From contig NZ_JAMGZJ010000073.1 of the NCBI RefSeq assembly GCF_025564085.1, positions 62,001-126,000 of the forward strand: a DNA stretch of 64,000 bases, given 5' to 3'. The DNA comes from Silvania confinis. Its GTDB lineage: Bacteria; Pseudomonadota; Gammaproteobacteria; Enterobacterales; Enterobacteriaceae. Positions 30,470 through 40,389 of the stretch are shown one piece after another. A program made the position numbers and the translations under genes. Below the pieces are notes generated by a model. The model was not told where the DNA came from, made no database searches, and saw only the letters and a list, made by a program, of their open reading frames with translations. Position 1 is the stretch's first letter. Every line of letters starts with the position of its first letter.

Positions 30470-30514
30470 ATGACGACACAAATCACTCTGCACAGCGGGT
30501 GGCGCGCATCCTGA
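30470..30514 (+). CDS. trpL: trp operon leader peptide with a single Trp codon
   Basis: This is a 14-residue leader peptide (MTTQITLHSGWRAS), preceded by a CGAGGTA ribosome-binding site. In the E. coli leader two Trp codons stand in tandem near the end. Here the codon aligned with the first is GGG (Gly) and only the second is TGG. The ribosome stalling at this point decides between the anti-terminator and the attenuator at 30559. The rest of the leader, including the stop position and the downstream pairing segments, resembles E. coli. Confidence 0.88.
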   Translation: MTTQITLHSGWRAS

Positions 30515-30558
30515 TTGTCGGGCAGTGTCGCACGTCTGCGTAAAGCATACAGATACCT

Positions 30559-30585
30559 GGCCCGCCACTGAGCGGGCCTTTTTTT
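30559..30585 (+). terminator. trp attenuator
   Basis: GGCCCGC and GCGGGCC form a 7-bp stem around CACTGA (30559-30578), followed by seven T residues. It lies 24 bases before trpE. The segment GGGCAGTG upstream can pair with its left arm as the anti-terminator. Confidence 0.93.
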
Positions 30586-30609
30586 GAACAGAATAAAGAG
30601 AACAACATA

Positions 30610-32172
30610 ATGCAAACAGCCAAACCTACCCTTGAATTGCTGACCCGTGAGGCGGCGTATCGCCACAACCCTACGGCGCTGTTCCATCAGGTCTGCGGCG
30701 CCCGCCCGGCCACGCTGCTGCTGGAGTCGGCGGATATCGACAGCAAAGACGATCTGAAAAGCCTGCTGCTGGTCGACAGTGCCCTGCGCATCACCGCCCT
30801 GGGCAATACCGTTACCCTGCAAGCTCTGTCGGCAAACGGTGCGGCGCTGCTCTCTCTGCTGGATGGCGTACTGCCAGCAGGCATTGAAAATGAACCGCGT
30901 CCGGATGCCCGGATCCTGCACTTCCCGCCGGTCAGCCAACTGCTTGATGAAGATGCACGTCTCTGTTCGCTGTCAGTATTTGACGCCTTCCGCCTGTTGC
31001 AGAATCTGGTTAACGTGCCGGAAAACGAGCGTGAAGCCATGTTCTTTGGCGGGCTGTTTGCCTATGACCTGGTGGCCGGTTTCGAAGCACTGCCTGAACT
31101 GGAGCAGGGAAATCGCTGCCCGGATTACTGCTTCTATCTCGCCGAAACCTTACTGGTGATCGACCACCAGAAAAAGTATACCCGTATTCAGGCCAGCCTG
31201 TTTACCCCGCTGCCAGCCGAGAAACAGCGCCTTGAAGAGCGCATCGCCCAGTTGCAGGAGCAAATGACGGAAGCGCCGTCAGAGCTGCCGGTACAGCGCG
31301 TAGAGCAGATGCGCTGCGACTGTAGCCAGTCGGATGATGAGTTTGGTGTGGTCGTCCGCCAGATGCAAAAAGCGATTCGCGCGGGCGAGATTTTCCAGGT
31401 AGTACCTTCCCGCCGCTTCTCACTGCCCTGCCCGTCCCCGCTGGCGGCCTATGATGTGCTGAAGAAGAGTAACCCCAGCCCGTACATGTTCTTTATGCAG
31501 GATAACGATTTTACGCTATTCGGCGCATCACCGGAGAGCTCCCTGAAGTACGACGCCACCAGCCGCCAGATCGAAATTTATCCGATTGCCGGGACTCGCC
31601 CACGCGGTCGCCACGCCGACGGCTCTCTGGACCGCGATCTCGACAGCCGTATTGAGCTGGAGATGCGCACCGACCAGAAAGAGATGTCTGAGCACCTGAT
31701 GCTGGTCGACCTGGCGCGTAACGATCTGGCGCGTATCTGTACCCCGGGTAGCCGCTATGTGGCCGACCTGACTAAAGTGGACCGCTACTCCTTCGTGATG
31801 CACCTGGTCTCCCGCGTGGTGGGCGAGCTGCGTCGCGATCTGGATGTGCTACACGCCTACCGCGCCTGCATGAACATGGGCACCCTGAGCGGGGCGCCAA
31901 AAGTGCGCGCCATGCAGCTTATCGCCCAGGCCGAAGGCCGTCGTCGCGGCAGCTATGGCGGCGCAGTCGGCTACTTCACGGCGCACGGCGATCTGGATAC
32001 CTGCATTGTGATCCGCTCCGCCTACGTAGAAGAGGGGATTGCTACCGTTCAGGCCGGGGCGGGCGTCGTTCTGGATTCGGTGCCGCAGTCTGAAGCTGAC
32101 GAAACCCGCAATAAAGCCCGCGCGGTACTGCGCGCCATTGCGACTGCCCATCACGCACAGGAGATTTTCTGA
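30610..32172 (+). CDS. trpE: TrpE, anthranilate synthase component I
   Basis: TrpE makes anthranilate from chorismate, using ammonia delivered by the TrpG domain of TrpGD. The 520-residue protein has the N-terminal tryptophan feedback site ([11 protein letters not shown], residues about 37-47). The chorismate-binding core shows [23 protein letters not shown] and [18 protein letters not shown]. Feedback inhibition by tryptophan is expected. The stop TGA overlaps the trpGD start (TGATG), the classical case of translational coupling. Confidence 0.98.
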   Translation: MQTAKPTLELLTREAAYRHNPTALFHQVCGARPATLLLESADIDSKDDLKSLLLVDSALRITALGNTVTLQALSANGAALLSLLDGVLPAGIENEPRPDARILHFPPVSQLLDEDARLCSLSVFDAFRLLQNLVNVPENEREAMFFGGLFAYDLVAGFEALPELEQGNRCPDYCFYLAETLLVIDHQKKYTRIQASLFTPLPAEKQRLEERIAQLQEQMTEAPSELPVQRVEQMRCDCSQSDDEFGVVVRQMQKAIRAGEIFQVVPSRRFSLPCPSPLAAYDVLKKSNPSPYMFFMQDNDFTLFGASPESSLKYDATSRQIEIYPIAGTRPRGRHADGSLDRDLDSRIELEMRTDQKEMSEHLMLVDLARNDLARICTPGSRYVADLTKVDRYSFVMHLVSRVVGELRRDLDVLHAYRACMNMGTLSGAPKVRAMQLIAQAEGRRRGSYGGAVGYFTAHGDLDTCIVIRSAYVEEGIATVQAGAGVVLDSVPQSEADETRNKARAVLRAIATAHHAQEIF

Positions 32173-33767
32173 TGGCTGACATTCTGCTGCTCGATAATAT
32201 CGACTCATTTACCTATAACCTGGCGGATCAGCTGCGTGCGAGCGGCCATAACGTGGTGATTTACCGAAACCACGTTCCGGCGCAAACCTTAATTGAGCGT
32301 CTGGGTACTATGCAAAACCCGGTGCTGATGCTCTCCCCAGGCCCTGGCGCACCGAGCGAAGCCGGGTGTATGCCAGAACTGCTGACCCGCATGCGCGGCA
32401 AGCTGCCGATCATCGGCATCTGTCTGGGTCACCAGGCGATTGTCGAAGCCTACGGCGGCTATGTCGGCCAGGCCGGTGAGATCCTGCACGGCAAAGCCTC
32501 CAGCATTGAACATGACGGCCAGGCGATGTTTGCCGGGCTGATGAATCCGCTGCCGGTGGCGCGTTATCACTCGCTGGTTGGAAGTAATATCCCGGCTGGC
32601 CTGACCATTAATGCCCACTTTAACGGGATGGTGATGGCCGTGCGTCACGACGCGGACCGGGTGTGCGGTTTGCAGTTCCACCCGGAGTCGATTCTGACTT
32701 CACAAGGGGCGCGCCTGCTGGAGCAGACGCTCAACTGGGCGCTGCAGAAGCTGGAGCAGACCAATAGCCTGCAGCCGATTCTGGAAAAACTGTATCAGGC
32801 GCAGACCCTGAGCCAGCAGGAGAGCCATCAGCTGTTCTCCGCCGTAGTGCGCGGCGAGCTGAAGCCCGAGCAGCTGGCTGCCGCACTGGTGAGTATGAAA
32901 GTGCGCGGTGAACAGCCGCAAGAGATCGCCGGTGCTGCCACCGCCCTGCTGGAAAACGCCGCCCCGTTCCCGCGCCCGGACTACCTGTTCGCCGACATCG
33001 TCGGCACCGGTGGTGACGGCAGCAACAGTATCAACATTTCTACCGCCAGCGCCTTTGTTGCCGCCGCCTGCGGCATGAAAGTGGCGAAGCACGGCAACCG
33101 CAGCGTCTCCAGTCGTTCCGGCTCGTCGGATCTGCTGGCCGCCTTCGGGATCAATCTGGAGATGAATGCCGAGAGATCACGCGATGCGCTGGACGATTTG
33201 GGCGTCTGCTTCCTGTTTGCACCCAAGTACCACACCGGATTCCGCCATGCGATGCCGGTACGCCAGCAGCTGAAAACCCGCACCCTGTTTAACGTGCTGG
33301 GGCCGCTGATCAACCCGGCTCACCCGCCGCTGGCGCTGATTGGCGTCTACAGCCCGGAGCTGGTGTTGCCAATTGCCGAAACTCTGCGCGTGCTGGGCTA
33401 TCAGCGTGCAGCGGTGGTACACAGCGGCGGTATGGATGAAGTGTCTCTGCATGCGCCGACCCTGGTGGCCGAGCTGCATAACGGCGAAATTAAGAGCTAT
33501 CAGTTGGAAGCGGCAGACTTTGGCTTAACCCCGTATCACCAGGAGCAGCTGGCAGGCGGCACCCCGGAAGAAAACCGTGACATTCTGACGCGCCTGTTAC
33601 AAGGTAAAGGTGAAGCCGCGCATGAGGCCGCAGTGGCCGCCAACGTCGCCATGTTGATGCGTCTGCACGGTGAAGAAGATTTACAGGAAAACGCGCGTAA
33701 AGTGATGGATGTGTTGCGCTCAGGCGCAGCGTACGACCGAGTGACCGCACTTGCGGCAAGAGGATAA
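32172..33767 (+). CDS. trpD: TrpGD, fused glutamine amidotransferase and anthranilate phosphoribosyltransferase
   Basis: This is a 531-residue bifunctional protein. Residues about 1-195 are a class I glutamine amidotransferase: catalytic Cys in GICLGHQA near residue 84, and His and Glu in FHPES near 170. It supplies ammonia to TrpE. Residues about 200-531 are the phosphoribosyltransferase, with the PRPP-binding [15 protein letters not shown] loop and [15 protein letters not shown]. The fusion is typical of Enterobacteriaceae and absent in, for example, Serratia. It overlaps trpE by one base and is followed three bases later by trpC. Confidence 0.98.
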   Translation: MADILLLDNIDSFTYNLADQLRASGHNVVIYRNHVPAQTLIERLGTMQNPVLMLSPGPGAPSEAGCMPELLTRMRGKLPIIGICLGHQAIVEAYGGYVGQAGEILHGKASSIEHDGQAMFAGLMNPLPVARYHSLVGSNIPAGLTINAHFNGMVMAVRHDADRVCGLQFHPESILTSQGARLLEQTLNWALQKLEQTNSLQPILEKLYQAQTLSQQESHQLFSAVVRGELKPEQLAAALVSMKVRGEQPQEIAGAATALLENAAPFPRPDYLFADIVGTGGDGSNSINISTASAFVAAACGMKVAKHGNRSVSSRSGSSDLLAAFGINLEMNAERSRDALDDLGVCFLFAPKYHTGFRHAMPVRQQLKTRTLFNVLGPLINPAHPPLALIGVYSPELVLPIAETLRVLGYQRAAVVHSGGMDEVSLHAPTLVAELHNGEIKSYQLEAADFGLTPYHQEQLAGGTPEENRDILTRLLQGKGEAAHEAAVAANVAMLMRLHGEEDLQENARKVMDVLRSGAAYDRVTALAARG

Positions 33768-33770
33768 ACA

Positions 33771-35129
33771 ATGCAGACCGTGTTAGCGAAAATCGTTGCC
33801 GATAAGGCCATCTGGGTTGCAGCCCGCAAAGAACAGCAACCGCTCGCCAGCTTCCAGAATGAGGTCGTGCCAAGCAGCCGCCGTTTTTATGATGCCCTGC
33901 AGGGTGCACGCACCGCGTTTATCCTGGAGTGCAAAAAAGCCTCCCCGTCAAAAGGGGTGATCCGCGATGATTTCGACCCGGCGCAGATTGCCGCCGTGTA
34001 TAAGCACCATGCGTCGGCGATTTCGGTCCTGACCGACGAGAAGTATTTTCAGGGCAGCTTCGATTTTCTGCCGGTGGTCAGCGGCATCGCCCCGCAGCCG
34101 ATTTTGTGCAAAGACTTTATTATCGACGCGTATCAAATCTGGCTGGCGCGCTTTTATCAGGCCGACGCCTGCCTGCTGATGCTCTCCGTGCTGGACGATG
34201 AACAGTATCGCCAGCTCGCTGCGGTCGCACACAGCCTGAATATGGGCGTGCTGACTGAGGTGAGTAACGAAGAGGAACTCGAGCGAGCCATCGCCCTGAA
34301 GGCCAAGGTGGTAGGCATTAATAACCGCGACCTGCGCGATCTCTCTATCGACCTCAACCGCACGCGCCAGCTGGCGCCGCGTCTGGGTGCGGGCGTCACG
34401 GTGATCAGTGAGTCCGGGATCAATACCTATGCCCAGGTCCGTGAGCTGAGCCACTTCGCCAACGGTTTCCTGATTGGCTCCGCGATGATGGAGCAGGCCG
34501 ATCTCGGTGCCGCAGTACGTCGCGTGCTGCTGGGTGAGAATAAAGTGTGTGGCCTGACGCGCGCGGAAGATGCCGTCGCGGCGCACGAAGCCGGGGCAAT
34601 TTACGGCGGGCTGATTTTTGTTGAATCCTCCCCGCGTAACGTGACTGAGCTACAGGCTCGCCAGGTGATGGCTGCCGCACCATTACGCTACGTGGGCGTA
34701 TTCCGCAACGCGGCAATTGCCGACGTCGCTGCCCGCGCCGAGACGTTGTCACTGGCCGCCGTTCAGCTGCACGGCAGTGAAGATCAGGCCTATATCGATG
34801 CCCTGCGCGCCGTGCTGGCACCGCAGGTACAAATCTGGAAAGCGCTGAGCGTCGACGACACCCTGCCGGCACGCACGCTCCAGCAGGTTGATAAATATGT
34901 TCTTGATAACGGCCAGGGCGGCAGCGGACAACGTTTCGACTGGTCGCTGCTCAACGGTAAGAAGCTGGACAATGTCCTGCTGGCCGGTGGCCTGAGCCCG
35001 GATAACTGCGTTGAAGCCGCCAAAGCAGGCTGCGCAGGTCTCGATTTCAATTCAGGCGTTGAGGCACAGCCCGGCATTAAAGATGCCAGCAAGTTGGCCT
35101 CGGTGTTTAAAACGCTGCGTGCATATTAA
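33771..35129 (+). CDS. trpC: TrpCF, fused indole-3-glycerol phosphate synthase and PRA isomerase
   Basis: This 452-residue protein joins two TIM barrels. Residues about 1-255 are indole-3-glycerol-phosphate synthase: [10 protein letters not shown] near residue 50, GINNRDL near 185 and the ESGI phosphate site. Residues about 257-452 are phosphoribosylanthranilate isomerase: [10 protein letters not shown] with the catalytic Cys, then VQLHG and LAGGLSPDN. Together they convert PRA to indole-3-glycerol phosphate. The 11-base gap to trpB contains an AAGGAAGAG site. Confidence 0.98.
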   Translation: MQTVLAKIVADKAIWVAARKEQQPLASFQNEVVPSSRRFYDALQGARTAFILECKKASPSKGVIRDDFDPAQIAAVYKHHASAISVLTDEKYFQGSFDFLPVVSGIAPQPILCKDFIIDAYQIWLARFYQADACLLMLSVLDDEQYRQLAAVAHSLNMGVLTEVSNEEELERAIALKAKVVGINNRDLRDLSIDLNRTRQLAPRLGAGVTVISESGINTYAQVRELSHFANGFLIGSAMMEQADLGAAVRRVLLGENKVCGLTRAEDAVAAHEAGAIYGGLIFVESSPRNVTELQARQVMAAAPLRYVGVFRNAAIADVAARAETLSLAAVQLHGSEDQAYIDALRAVLAPQVQIWKALSVDDTLPARTLQQVDKYVLDNGQGGSGQRFDWSLLNGKKLDNVLLAGGLSPDNCVEAAKAGCAGLDFNSGVEAQPGIKDASKLASVFKTLRAY

Positions 35130-35139
35130 GGAAGAGAAG

Positions 35140-36333
35140 ATGACCACATTATTAAATCCGTATTTTGGCGAATTCGGCGGCATGTATGTGCCGCAGATCC
35201 TGATGCCCGCACTGCGCCAGCTGGAAGAAGCCTTCGTCAGCGCGCAAAAAGACCCGATCTTCCAGGCTGAGTTTACCGACCTGCTGAAAAACTACGCCGG
35301 GCGTCCTACCGCTCTGACCAAATGTCGCAACCTGACCGAAGGGACCCGCACCACGCTGTATCTGAAGCGTGAAGATTTACTCCACGGCGGCGCGCATAAA
35401 ACCAACCAGGTGCTGGGTCAGGCGCTGCTGGCAAAACGAATGGGTAAAACCGAAATCATCGCCGAGACCGGTGCCGGTCAGCACGGCGTGGCCTCCGCAC
35501 TCGCCAGCGCCCTGCTCGGCCTGAAATGCCGTATCTACATGGGAGCCAAAGATGTCGAGCGCCAGTCGCCGAACGTGTTCCGTATGCGCCTGATGGGTGC
35601 CGAAGTGATCCCAGTACACAGCGGTTCCTCCACCCTGAAAGATGCCTGCAACGAAGCGCTGCGCGACTGGTCTGGCAATTATGAGAACGCCCACTACATG
35701 TTGGGTACCGCTGCGGGCCCGCACCCGTTCCCGACCATTGTGCGTGAATTCCAGCGCATGATCGGCGAAGAGACCAAAGCGCAGATCCTCGAAAAAGAGG
35801 GGCGTCTGCCGGATGCGGTGATCGCCTGCGTCGGCGGTGGTTCTAACGCCATCGGCATGTTTGCCGACTTTATTGACGACGAACGTGTGGGGCTAATTGG
35901 CGTCGAGCCTGCCGGTCATGGCATCGAATCCGGCGAACATGGTGCGCCGCTGAAGCATGGCCGCGTGGGGATTTACTTCGGCATGAAATCGCCGATGATG
36001 CAGACCGACGAAGGGCAGATTGAAGAGTCTTACTCTATTTCTGCCGGGCTGGATTTCCCGTCTGTTGGGCCGCAGCACGCGCACCTGAACAGCATTGGCC
36101 GCGCGGAATATGTCTCGATTACCGATGACGAAGCGCTGGACGCGTTCAAAATCCTGTGCCGTCAGGAAGGCATTATCCCGGCGCTGGAGTCGTCTCACGC
36201 GCTGGCCCATGCGCTGAAAATGATCAAAGAAAACCCGGAAAAAGAGCAACTGCTGGTGGTGAACCTTTCCGGTCGCGGTGATAAAGATATCTTCACCGTT
36301 CACGATATTCTGAAAGCCCGAGGGGAAATGTAA
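35140..36333 (+). CDS. trpB: TrpB, tryptophan synthase beta subunit
   Basis: TrpB is the PLP enzyme that condenses indole with serine. The 397 residues match E. coli. The PLP lysine is in GGAHKTNQ (K87), the phosphate-binding loop is [10 protein letters not shown], and the ETGAGQHG substrate motif is present. The start at 35140 has an AAGGAAGAG site, while an open frame extending upstream into trpC is a shadow. The stop overlaps the trpA start (TAATG), so the alpha and beta subunits are made in balance for the alpha2-beta2 complex. Confidence 0.98.
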   Translation: MTTLLNPYFGEFGGMYVPQILMPALRQLEEAFVSAQKDPIFQAEFTDLLKNYAGRPTALTKCRNLTEGTRTTLYLKREDLLHGGAHKTNQVLGQALLAKRMGKTEIIAETGAGQHGVASALASALLGLKCRIYMGAKDVERQSPNVFRMRLMGAEVIPVHSGSSTLKDACNEALRDWSGNYENAHYMLGTAAGPHPFPTIVREFQRMIGEETKAQILEKEGRLPDAVIACVGGGSNAIGMFADFIDDERVGLIGVEPAGHGIESGEHGAPLKHGRVGIYFGMKSPMMQTDEGQIEESYSISAGLDFPSVGPQHAHLNSIGRAEYVSITDDEALDAFKILCRQEGIIPALESSHALAHALKMIKENPEKEQLLVVNLSGRGDKDIFTVHDILKARGEM

Positions 36334-37142
36334 TGGAGCGTTACGATAACGTATTTGCTGAACTTAAGGCCCGCAAGGAAGGCGCATTTGTCCCCTTTGT
36401 GACCCTGGGCGATCCCTCCCCGGAGCAGTCGCTGAAAATTATCGATACCCTGATTGAAGCCGGTGCCGATGCGCTGGAACTCGGTATCCCGTTCTCGGAT
36501 CCACTGGCCGACGGCCCGACGATCCAGAGCGCCGCCCTGCGCGCCTTTGCTGCGGGCGTCACGCCGACTCAGTGTTTTGAGATGCTGGCGACCATTCGCC
36601 AGAAGCACCCGACCATTCCGATCGGTCTGCTGATGTATGCCAATCTGGTGTTCAACCGCGGTATCGACGAATTCTACGCCGAGTGCGCCCGCGTTGGGGT
36701 GGACTCAGTGCTGATCGCCGATGTGCCGGTAGAAGAGTCCGCACCGTTCCGTCAGGCGGCGATGCGTCATAACGTTGCGCCGATCTTTATCTGCCCGCCA
36801 AACGCCGACGACGAACTGCTGCGCCAGATTGCCTCTCACGGCCGCGGGTATACCTACCTGCTGTCGCGTGCCGGGGTAACGGGTACCGAAACCAAAGCCG
36901 CACTGCCGTTGCATCACCTGGTAGAAAAACTGGCAGAATATCACGCCGCCCCGCCGCTGCAGGGCTTTGGTATTTCGGCCCCTGACCAGGTCGCCGGTGC
37001 GATCGATGCCGGGGCGGCCGGGGCGATTTCCGGTTCGGCGATCGTGAAAATCATCGAGAAAAACGTCGCCCAGCCGGAGCAAATGCTGAATGAACTGAAA
37101 ACGTTCGTCAGCGCGATGAAAGCCGCAACCCGTCCGCAGTAA
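36333..37142 (+). CDS. trpA: TrpA, tryptophan synthase alpha subunit
   Basis: TrpA cleaves indole-3-glycerol phosphate and passes indole through a tunnel to TrpB. The 269-residue TIM-barrel protein keeps the catalytic Glu in [16 protein letters not shown] (near residue 49) and the Asp of the same segment (near 60). Loop 6 ([10 protein letters not shown]) and the phosphate site ([12 protein letters not shown]) are also present. It is the last trp gene and is followed by a strong terminator. Confidence 0.98.
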   Translation: MERYDNVFAELKARKEGAFVPFVTLGDPSPEQSLKIIDTLIEAGADALELGIPFSDPLADGPTIQSAALRAFAAGVTPTQCFEMLATIRQKHPTIPIGLLMYANLVFNRGIDEFYAECARVGVDSVLIADVPVEESAPFRQAAMRHNVAPIFICPPNADDELLRQIASHGRGYTYLLSRAGVTGTETKAALPLHHLVEKLAEYHAAPPLQGFGISAPDQVAGAIDAGAAGAISGSAIVKIIEKNVAQPEQMLNELKTFVSAMKAATRPQ

Positions 37143-37149
37143 CCTACCC

Positions 37150-37177
37150 GCCGCCTGGTGTCGCCAGGCGGCTTTTT
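37150..37177 (+). terminator. trp operon terminator
   Basis: A perfect 9-bp GC-rich stem, GCCGCCTGG with CCAGGCGGC, has a 5-base loop and five T residues. It lies 8 bases after the trpA stop, as the trp t terminator does in E. coli. Confidence 0.88.
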
Positions 37178-37295
37178 GCAGAAATCACCTGCCTGAGACC
37201 GTATGGCCCCTTCCCTGTCTTAAGTAATAATCCCATTTTCTTCAGGATATCCTCATTGAGTCTATGCTTAACATTGACTACAAAAGGAGAACGTT

Positions 37296-37568
37296 ATGTC
37301 AGATCCTAATTTTGATAATGATGCACAATATGCTGGTGAAAAAGCGAAGAACAAACTGGATGAGGCAGCCGGTGCGGCGCAGCAGAAGTTTGGCGAATTT
37401 GTTGATTCTCCAAAACATCAGTTGAAGGGTGCCGGGCGCAAATATGCCGCTCAGGCCAGTGACGTTGTTAGTGATGTGACCGACGCGGTTAAAAATAACC
37501 CCCTTAGCGGCCTCATTGCCGCAGGCGCGGTAGGTATTGTCCTCGGCCTGTTGCTGAGTCGTAAATAA
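37296..37568 (+). CDS. CsbD/DUF883-like small membrane protein
   Basis: This 90-residue protein is not assigned to a named gene. Residues 10-60 are charged and helical (AGEKAKNKLDEAAGAAQQKFGEF) like CsbD stress proteins. The end, NPLSGLIAAGAVGIVLGLLLSRK, is the C-terminal membrane anchor of the ElaB/YqjD/YgaM (DUF883) family, some of whose members bind ribosomes in stationary phase. AAAGGAG precedes the ATG. E. coli has yciGFE between trpA and ompW, so this locus differs. A stress or stationary-phase role is inference from the family. Confidence 0.75.
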   Translation: MSDPNFDNDAQYAGEKAKNKLDEAAGAAQQKFGEFVDSPKHQLKGAGRKYAAQASDVVSDVTDAVKNNPLSGLIAAGAVGIVLGLLLSRK

Positions 37569-37590
37569 AAAAGGCCCTTCGGGGCCTTCT
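37566..37590. terminator. Terminator between the DUF883-like gene and ompW
   Basis: AAGGCCC and GGGCCTT pair around a TTCG tetraloop (37571-37588). The minus-strand side has a run of six T residues and suits ompW; the plus-strand tail is weaker. Confidence 0.75.
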
Positions 37591-37595
37591 TACAT

Positions 37596-38228
37596 TTAGA
37601 AGCGATATCCCGCCGAGAACATAAACACCCACGGATCCAGGCGGGTACTGATATTTTGCTGCTCGCCCGCCGCTTTGAATTTCACTTCGGTGTCGATATC
37701 CATATACCAGACCGACATATTAATTAGCCAGTCGCGATTGATGAGATAGTCCAGCCCCGCCTGCCCCGCCACGCCCCAGGAATCTTTCAGACTCAGGTCG
37801 GAGAGACCTGCCGCTTTACCCGTGTCGTTAAACTTCTCATCAAAGAAGGTGGTGTAATTGACCCCGGCGCCAACATAGGGGCGAAGCTTGCTGCCAGCAT
37901 CGCCGAAATACCACTGGGCCATCAGGGTGGGCGGCAGTTGGTGAACTGTGGCGATGTCCCCGGTTGGGCCGGTACCGACTTTGTGACGAAACGGCGTGGC
38001 CGCCAGCAGTTCAACGCCGACGTTATCGGTAGCCATCCAGGTAAAGGTCATCCCTGCCTGGGTATTGTTACTGACGTTAAAACCGCCCAAACCCAGAACA
38101 TTGTCCGAGCCTTCCGTGGGCCGTACCGTGGCGGTCCCCAGGCGGAAAAAGAATTCGCCAGCTTCATGGGCAACTGCGCTTCCGGAAATACTGCTCAGAA
38201 TCAGTGCTGCGAGCGCTGCTTTTTTCAT
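37596..38228 (-). CDS. ompW: OmpW, outer-membrane 8-strand beta-barrel
   Basis: OmpW is a small outer-membrane channel with a hydrophobic exit, the colicin S4 receptor in E. coli. A signal peptide (MKKAALAALILSSISGSAVA) is followed by HEAGEFF, the mature N terminus of the family. The protein ends in the C-terminal aromatic barrel signal YRF. The ATG at 38228 lies 6 bases from GAGGGA; the ATG two codons earlier touches that site, so it is less likely. An FNR-like sequence lies upstream at 38332. Confidence 0.96.
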   Translation of the reverse strand: MKKAALAALILSSISGSAVAHEAGEFFFRLGTATVRPTEGSDNVLGLGGFNVSNNTQAGMTFTWMATDNVGVELLAATPFRHKVGTGPTGDIATVHQLPPTLMAQWYFGDAGSKLRPYVGAGVNYTTFFDEKFNDTGKAAGLSDLSLKDSWGVAGQAGLDYLINRDWLINMSVWYMDIDTEVKFKAAGEQQNISTRLDPWVFMFSAGYRF

Positions 38229-38568
38229 ATCCATTCCCTCGTTATGGTTTTATTGAAGGACGGAATATACCCACAAATGAGTAATAAGTGATCTCACCGC
38301 GATCACATTAGATTCAGCAATTTAACATTCATTGATCTAAATTAATCTTTTCAGCCTCTGGCAAAAAATGGTAGTGCCCTTCTGGATCAATTTTGCCGTT
38401 TCAGGCAAACAAAGCGAAGCGCGATACCCATTGCGCAAAATCAGCGCGAGGCATTACGAGCGCTTTACAAAGATATGCTTTTCCATACAAGCCTTGATAC
38501 TGCCACCGGGCAGTTATCCAGGGTACAATTGCCCGCTAATTAACGCCTGCAATACTCAAGGAGAGTGC
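38229..38568. other. Divergent intergenic region of ompW and yciC
   Basis: This stretch has no credible gene. It carries the inverted repeat GTGATC-N7-GATCAC (38288-38306) and the FNR-like site, both close to ompW. An open frame running into yciC from 38368 has no ribosome-binding site. Confidence 0.5.
38332..38345. promoter_or_regulatory. FNR-like site upstream of ompW
   Basis: TTGAT-CTAA-ATTAA matches the FNR consensus TTGAT-N4-ATCAA at nine of ten fixed positions. OmpW expression in E. coli depends on FNR, which supports the reading. The site is about 105 bases from the ompW start. Confidence 0.45.
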
Positions 38569-39312
38569 ATGTCTATCACGGCGAATTCTGTCTACCGTGA
38601 CACGGGGAATTTTTTCCGCAATCAGTTCGTTATCTTTTTACTGATCGCCTTGTTGTGCGCATTTATCACGGTGGTACTTGGTCATGCCTTTTCGCCGAGT
38701 GAGGAGCAAATTGCCAGCCTGAGCGACGGCGATAATATCGCCAGCAGCGTCGGGCTGTTTGAGATGGTGCAAAACATGTCGCCGGAGCAACAGCAGATCC
38801 TGCTGCGCGCTTCTGCTGCCTCGACCTTCTCCGGTTTAATTGGCAACGCCATTCTGGTGGGCGGCGTCTTGTTGATGATCCAACTGGTTTCCGCCGGGCA
38901 ACGCGTTAGCGCTTTACGGGCGATTGGTGCCAGCGCCCCGCTGCTGCCAAAACTGTTTATCCTTATCTTTTTAACCACCATGCTTATCCAGATCGGGATT
39001 ATGCTGGTCGTGGTCCCGGGCGTATTACTGGCTATCGTGCTGGCCTTCGCCCCGATCATGGTAGTGGAAGACAAGATGGGCATTTTTGTTGCCATGCGTA
39101 GCAGCATCCGGCTGGCATGGTCTAATATGCGTCTTGTTGCACCTGCGGTAATGGGCTGGCTGCTGGCTAAAACCTTGCTGCTGCTGTTCGCACCAAACCT
39201 TGCGATACTGACGCCAAACGTCGGCGCGGTGGTGGCAAATACGGTGAGTAATCTGATCTCCGCCGTGTTACTCGTTTATTTGTTCCGCCTGTATACGTTA
39301 ATTCGTAAGTAA
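38569..39312 (+). CDS. yciC: YciC, UPF0259 inner-membrane protein
   Basis: This 247-residue multi-pass inner-membrane protein of the UPF0259 family has an unknown function. About six hydrophobic segments are seen. The cytoplasmic N terminus contains [15 protein letters not shown], and the conserved loop is [21 protein letters not shown]. The ATG at 38569 has an AAGGAGAG site and gives the E. coli length. It is followed by yciB and yciA on the same strand with short gaps, as in E. coli. Confidence 0.92.
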   Translation: MSITANSVYRDTGNFFRNQFVIFLLIALLCAFITVVLGHAFSPSEEQIASLSDGDNIASSVGLFEMVQNMSPEQQQILLRASAASTFSGLIGNAILVGGVLLMIQLVSAGQRVSALRAIGASAPLLPKLFILIFLTTMLIQIGIMLVVVPGVLLAIVLAFAPIMVVEDKMGIFVAMRSSIRLAWSNMRLVAPAVMGWLLAKTLLLLFAPNLAILTPNVGAVVANTVSNLISAVLLVYLFRLYTLIRK

Positions 39313-39319
39313 TTTTTCT

Positions 39320-39348
39320 GATGGCCTGTGCCGTGCGCGCAGGCCATC
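39320..39348 (+). repeat. Intergenic hairpin between yciC and yciB
   Basis: GATGGCCTG and CAGGCCATC form a 9-bp stem with an 11-base loop. No T-run follows, so it may modulate mRNA stability within the yciCBA operon. Confidence 0.4.
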
Positions 39349-39368
39349 GCCGATGATGGAATCGAAGA

Positions 39369-39908
39369 ATGAAGCAGTTTCTTGATTTTTTACCCCTGGT
39401 TGTCTTTTTTGCCTTCTACAAACTTTATGACATCTACGCGGCAACGACCGCCCTGATCGTCGCCACGGCTGTGGTACTCATCTACAGCTGGGTGCGCTAC
39501 CGTAAAGTCGAGAAAATGGCACTCATCACCTTTGTTCTGGTGGCGTTTTTTGGCGGGCTGACCGTCTTTTTCCACAACGATGAGTTTATTAAGTGGAAAG
39601 TCACCGTGATTTACGTCCTGTTCGCCGGTGCGCTGCTGTTCAGCCAGTGGGTCATGAAGAAGCCGCTTATTCAGCGCATGCTGGGTAAAGAGCTGACCCT
39701 GCCGCAGACCGTCTGGTCACGTTTGAATATCGCCTGGGCGGTGTTCTTTATTCTTTGCGGTCTGGCGAATATCTATATCGCCTTCTGGATGCCGCAGAAT
39801 ATCTGGGTCAACTTCAAAGTGTTTGGCCTGACCGCGCTGACGCTGGTTTTCACCCTGCTGAGCGGCGTATACATCTACCGCCACATGCCGCAAGACGACA
39901 AAAATTGA
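39369..39908 (+). CDS. yciB: YciB, inner-membrane septation/envelope protein
   Basis: This 179-residue integral membrane protein of the IspZ/YciB family has five to six membrane helices. In E. coli it interacts with cell elongation and division proteins, and together with DcrB affects membrane fluidity. It starts [19 protein letters not shown], the family signature start. The start codon follows GAATCGAAGA with a modest ribosome-binding site. It lies between yciC and yciA in one transcription unit. Confidence 0.94.
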   Translation: MKQFLDFLPLVVFFAFYKLYDIYAATTALIVATAVVLIYSWVRYRKVEKMALITFVLVAFFGGLTVFFHNDEFIKWKVTVIYVLFAGALLFSQWVMKKPLIQRMLGKELTLPQTVWSRLNIAWAVFFILCGLANIYIAFWMPQNIWVNFKVFGLTALTLVFTLLSGVYIYRHMPQDDKN

Positions 39909-39963
39909 TCCCTTTGCCCGGGTGGATACGCCCGGGTCACTTCGTTATAAGCTGAGCAAACCA

Positions 39964-40359
39964 ATGACAACACAAGATGCGCCACAGGGCGAACTGGTCT
40001 TACGCACGCTGGCAATGCCTGCCGACACCAATGCGAATGGGGATATTTTTGGCGGCTGGTTGATGTCGCAGATGGATATGGGCGGCGCGATCCTCGCTAA
40101 AGAGATTGCCCAGGGTCGCGTGGTGACGGTGAGAGTCGACGGGATGACCTTTCTGCGACCGGTTGCGGTTGGGGATGTGGTCTGTTGTTATGCGCGCTGC
40201 GTTAAGCGCGGGAATACTTCGGTGTCGATTAACATTGAGGTCTGGGTGAAGAAGGTCTCTTCAGAGCCTATTGGTCAGCGCTATAAAGCCACCGAAGCCC
40301 TGTTTATTTACGTGGCGGTGGATAGCGAAGGCAAACCACGCACGTTGCCGCAGGCATAA
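39964..40359 (+). CDS. yciA: YciA, acyl-CoA thioesterase
   Basis: This cytoplasmic hot-dog-fold acyl-CoA thioesterase has broad chain-length specificity. The active-site region MPADTNANGDIFGGWLMSQM contains the catalytic Asp. The CoA/regulatory region includes FLRPVAVGDVV. The start at 39964 gives 131 residues, next to the 132 of E. coli. An upstream ATG at 39922 overlaps a GC-rich hairpin after yciB and adds non-conserved residues. Confidence 0.94.
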   Translation: MTTQDAPQGELVLRTLAMPADTNANGDIFGGWLMSQMDMGGAILAKEIAQGRVVTVRVDGMTFLRPVAVGDVVCCYARCVKRGNTSVSINIEVWVKKVSSEPIGQRYKATEALFIYVAVDSEGKPRTLPQA

Positions 40360-40388
40360 AAAAAAGCCTCCTGTCGGAGGCTTTTCTC
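40358..40388. terminator. Bidirectional terminator between yciA and tonB
   Basis: AAAAGCCTCC and GGAGGCTTTT form a perfect 10-bp stem around TGTC (40362-40385). A and T tracts on both sides allow use by both convergent genes. Confidence 0.85.
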
Positions 40389-40389
40389 A

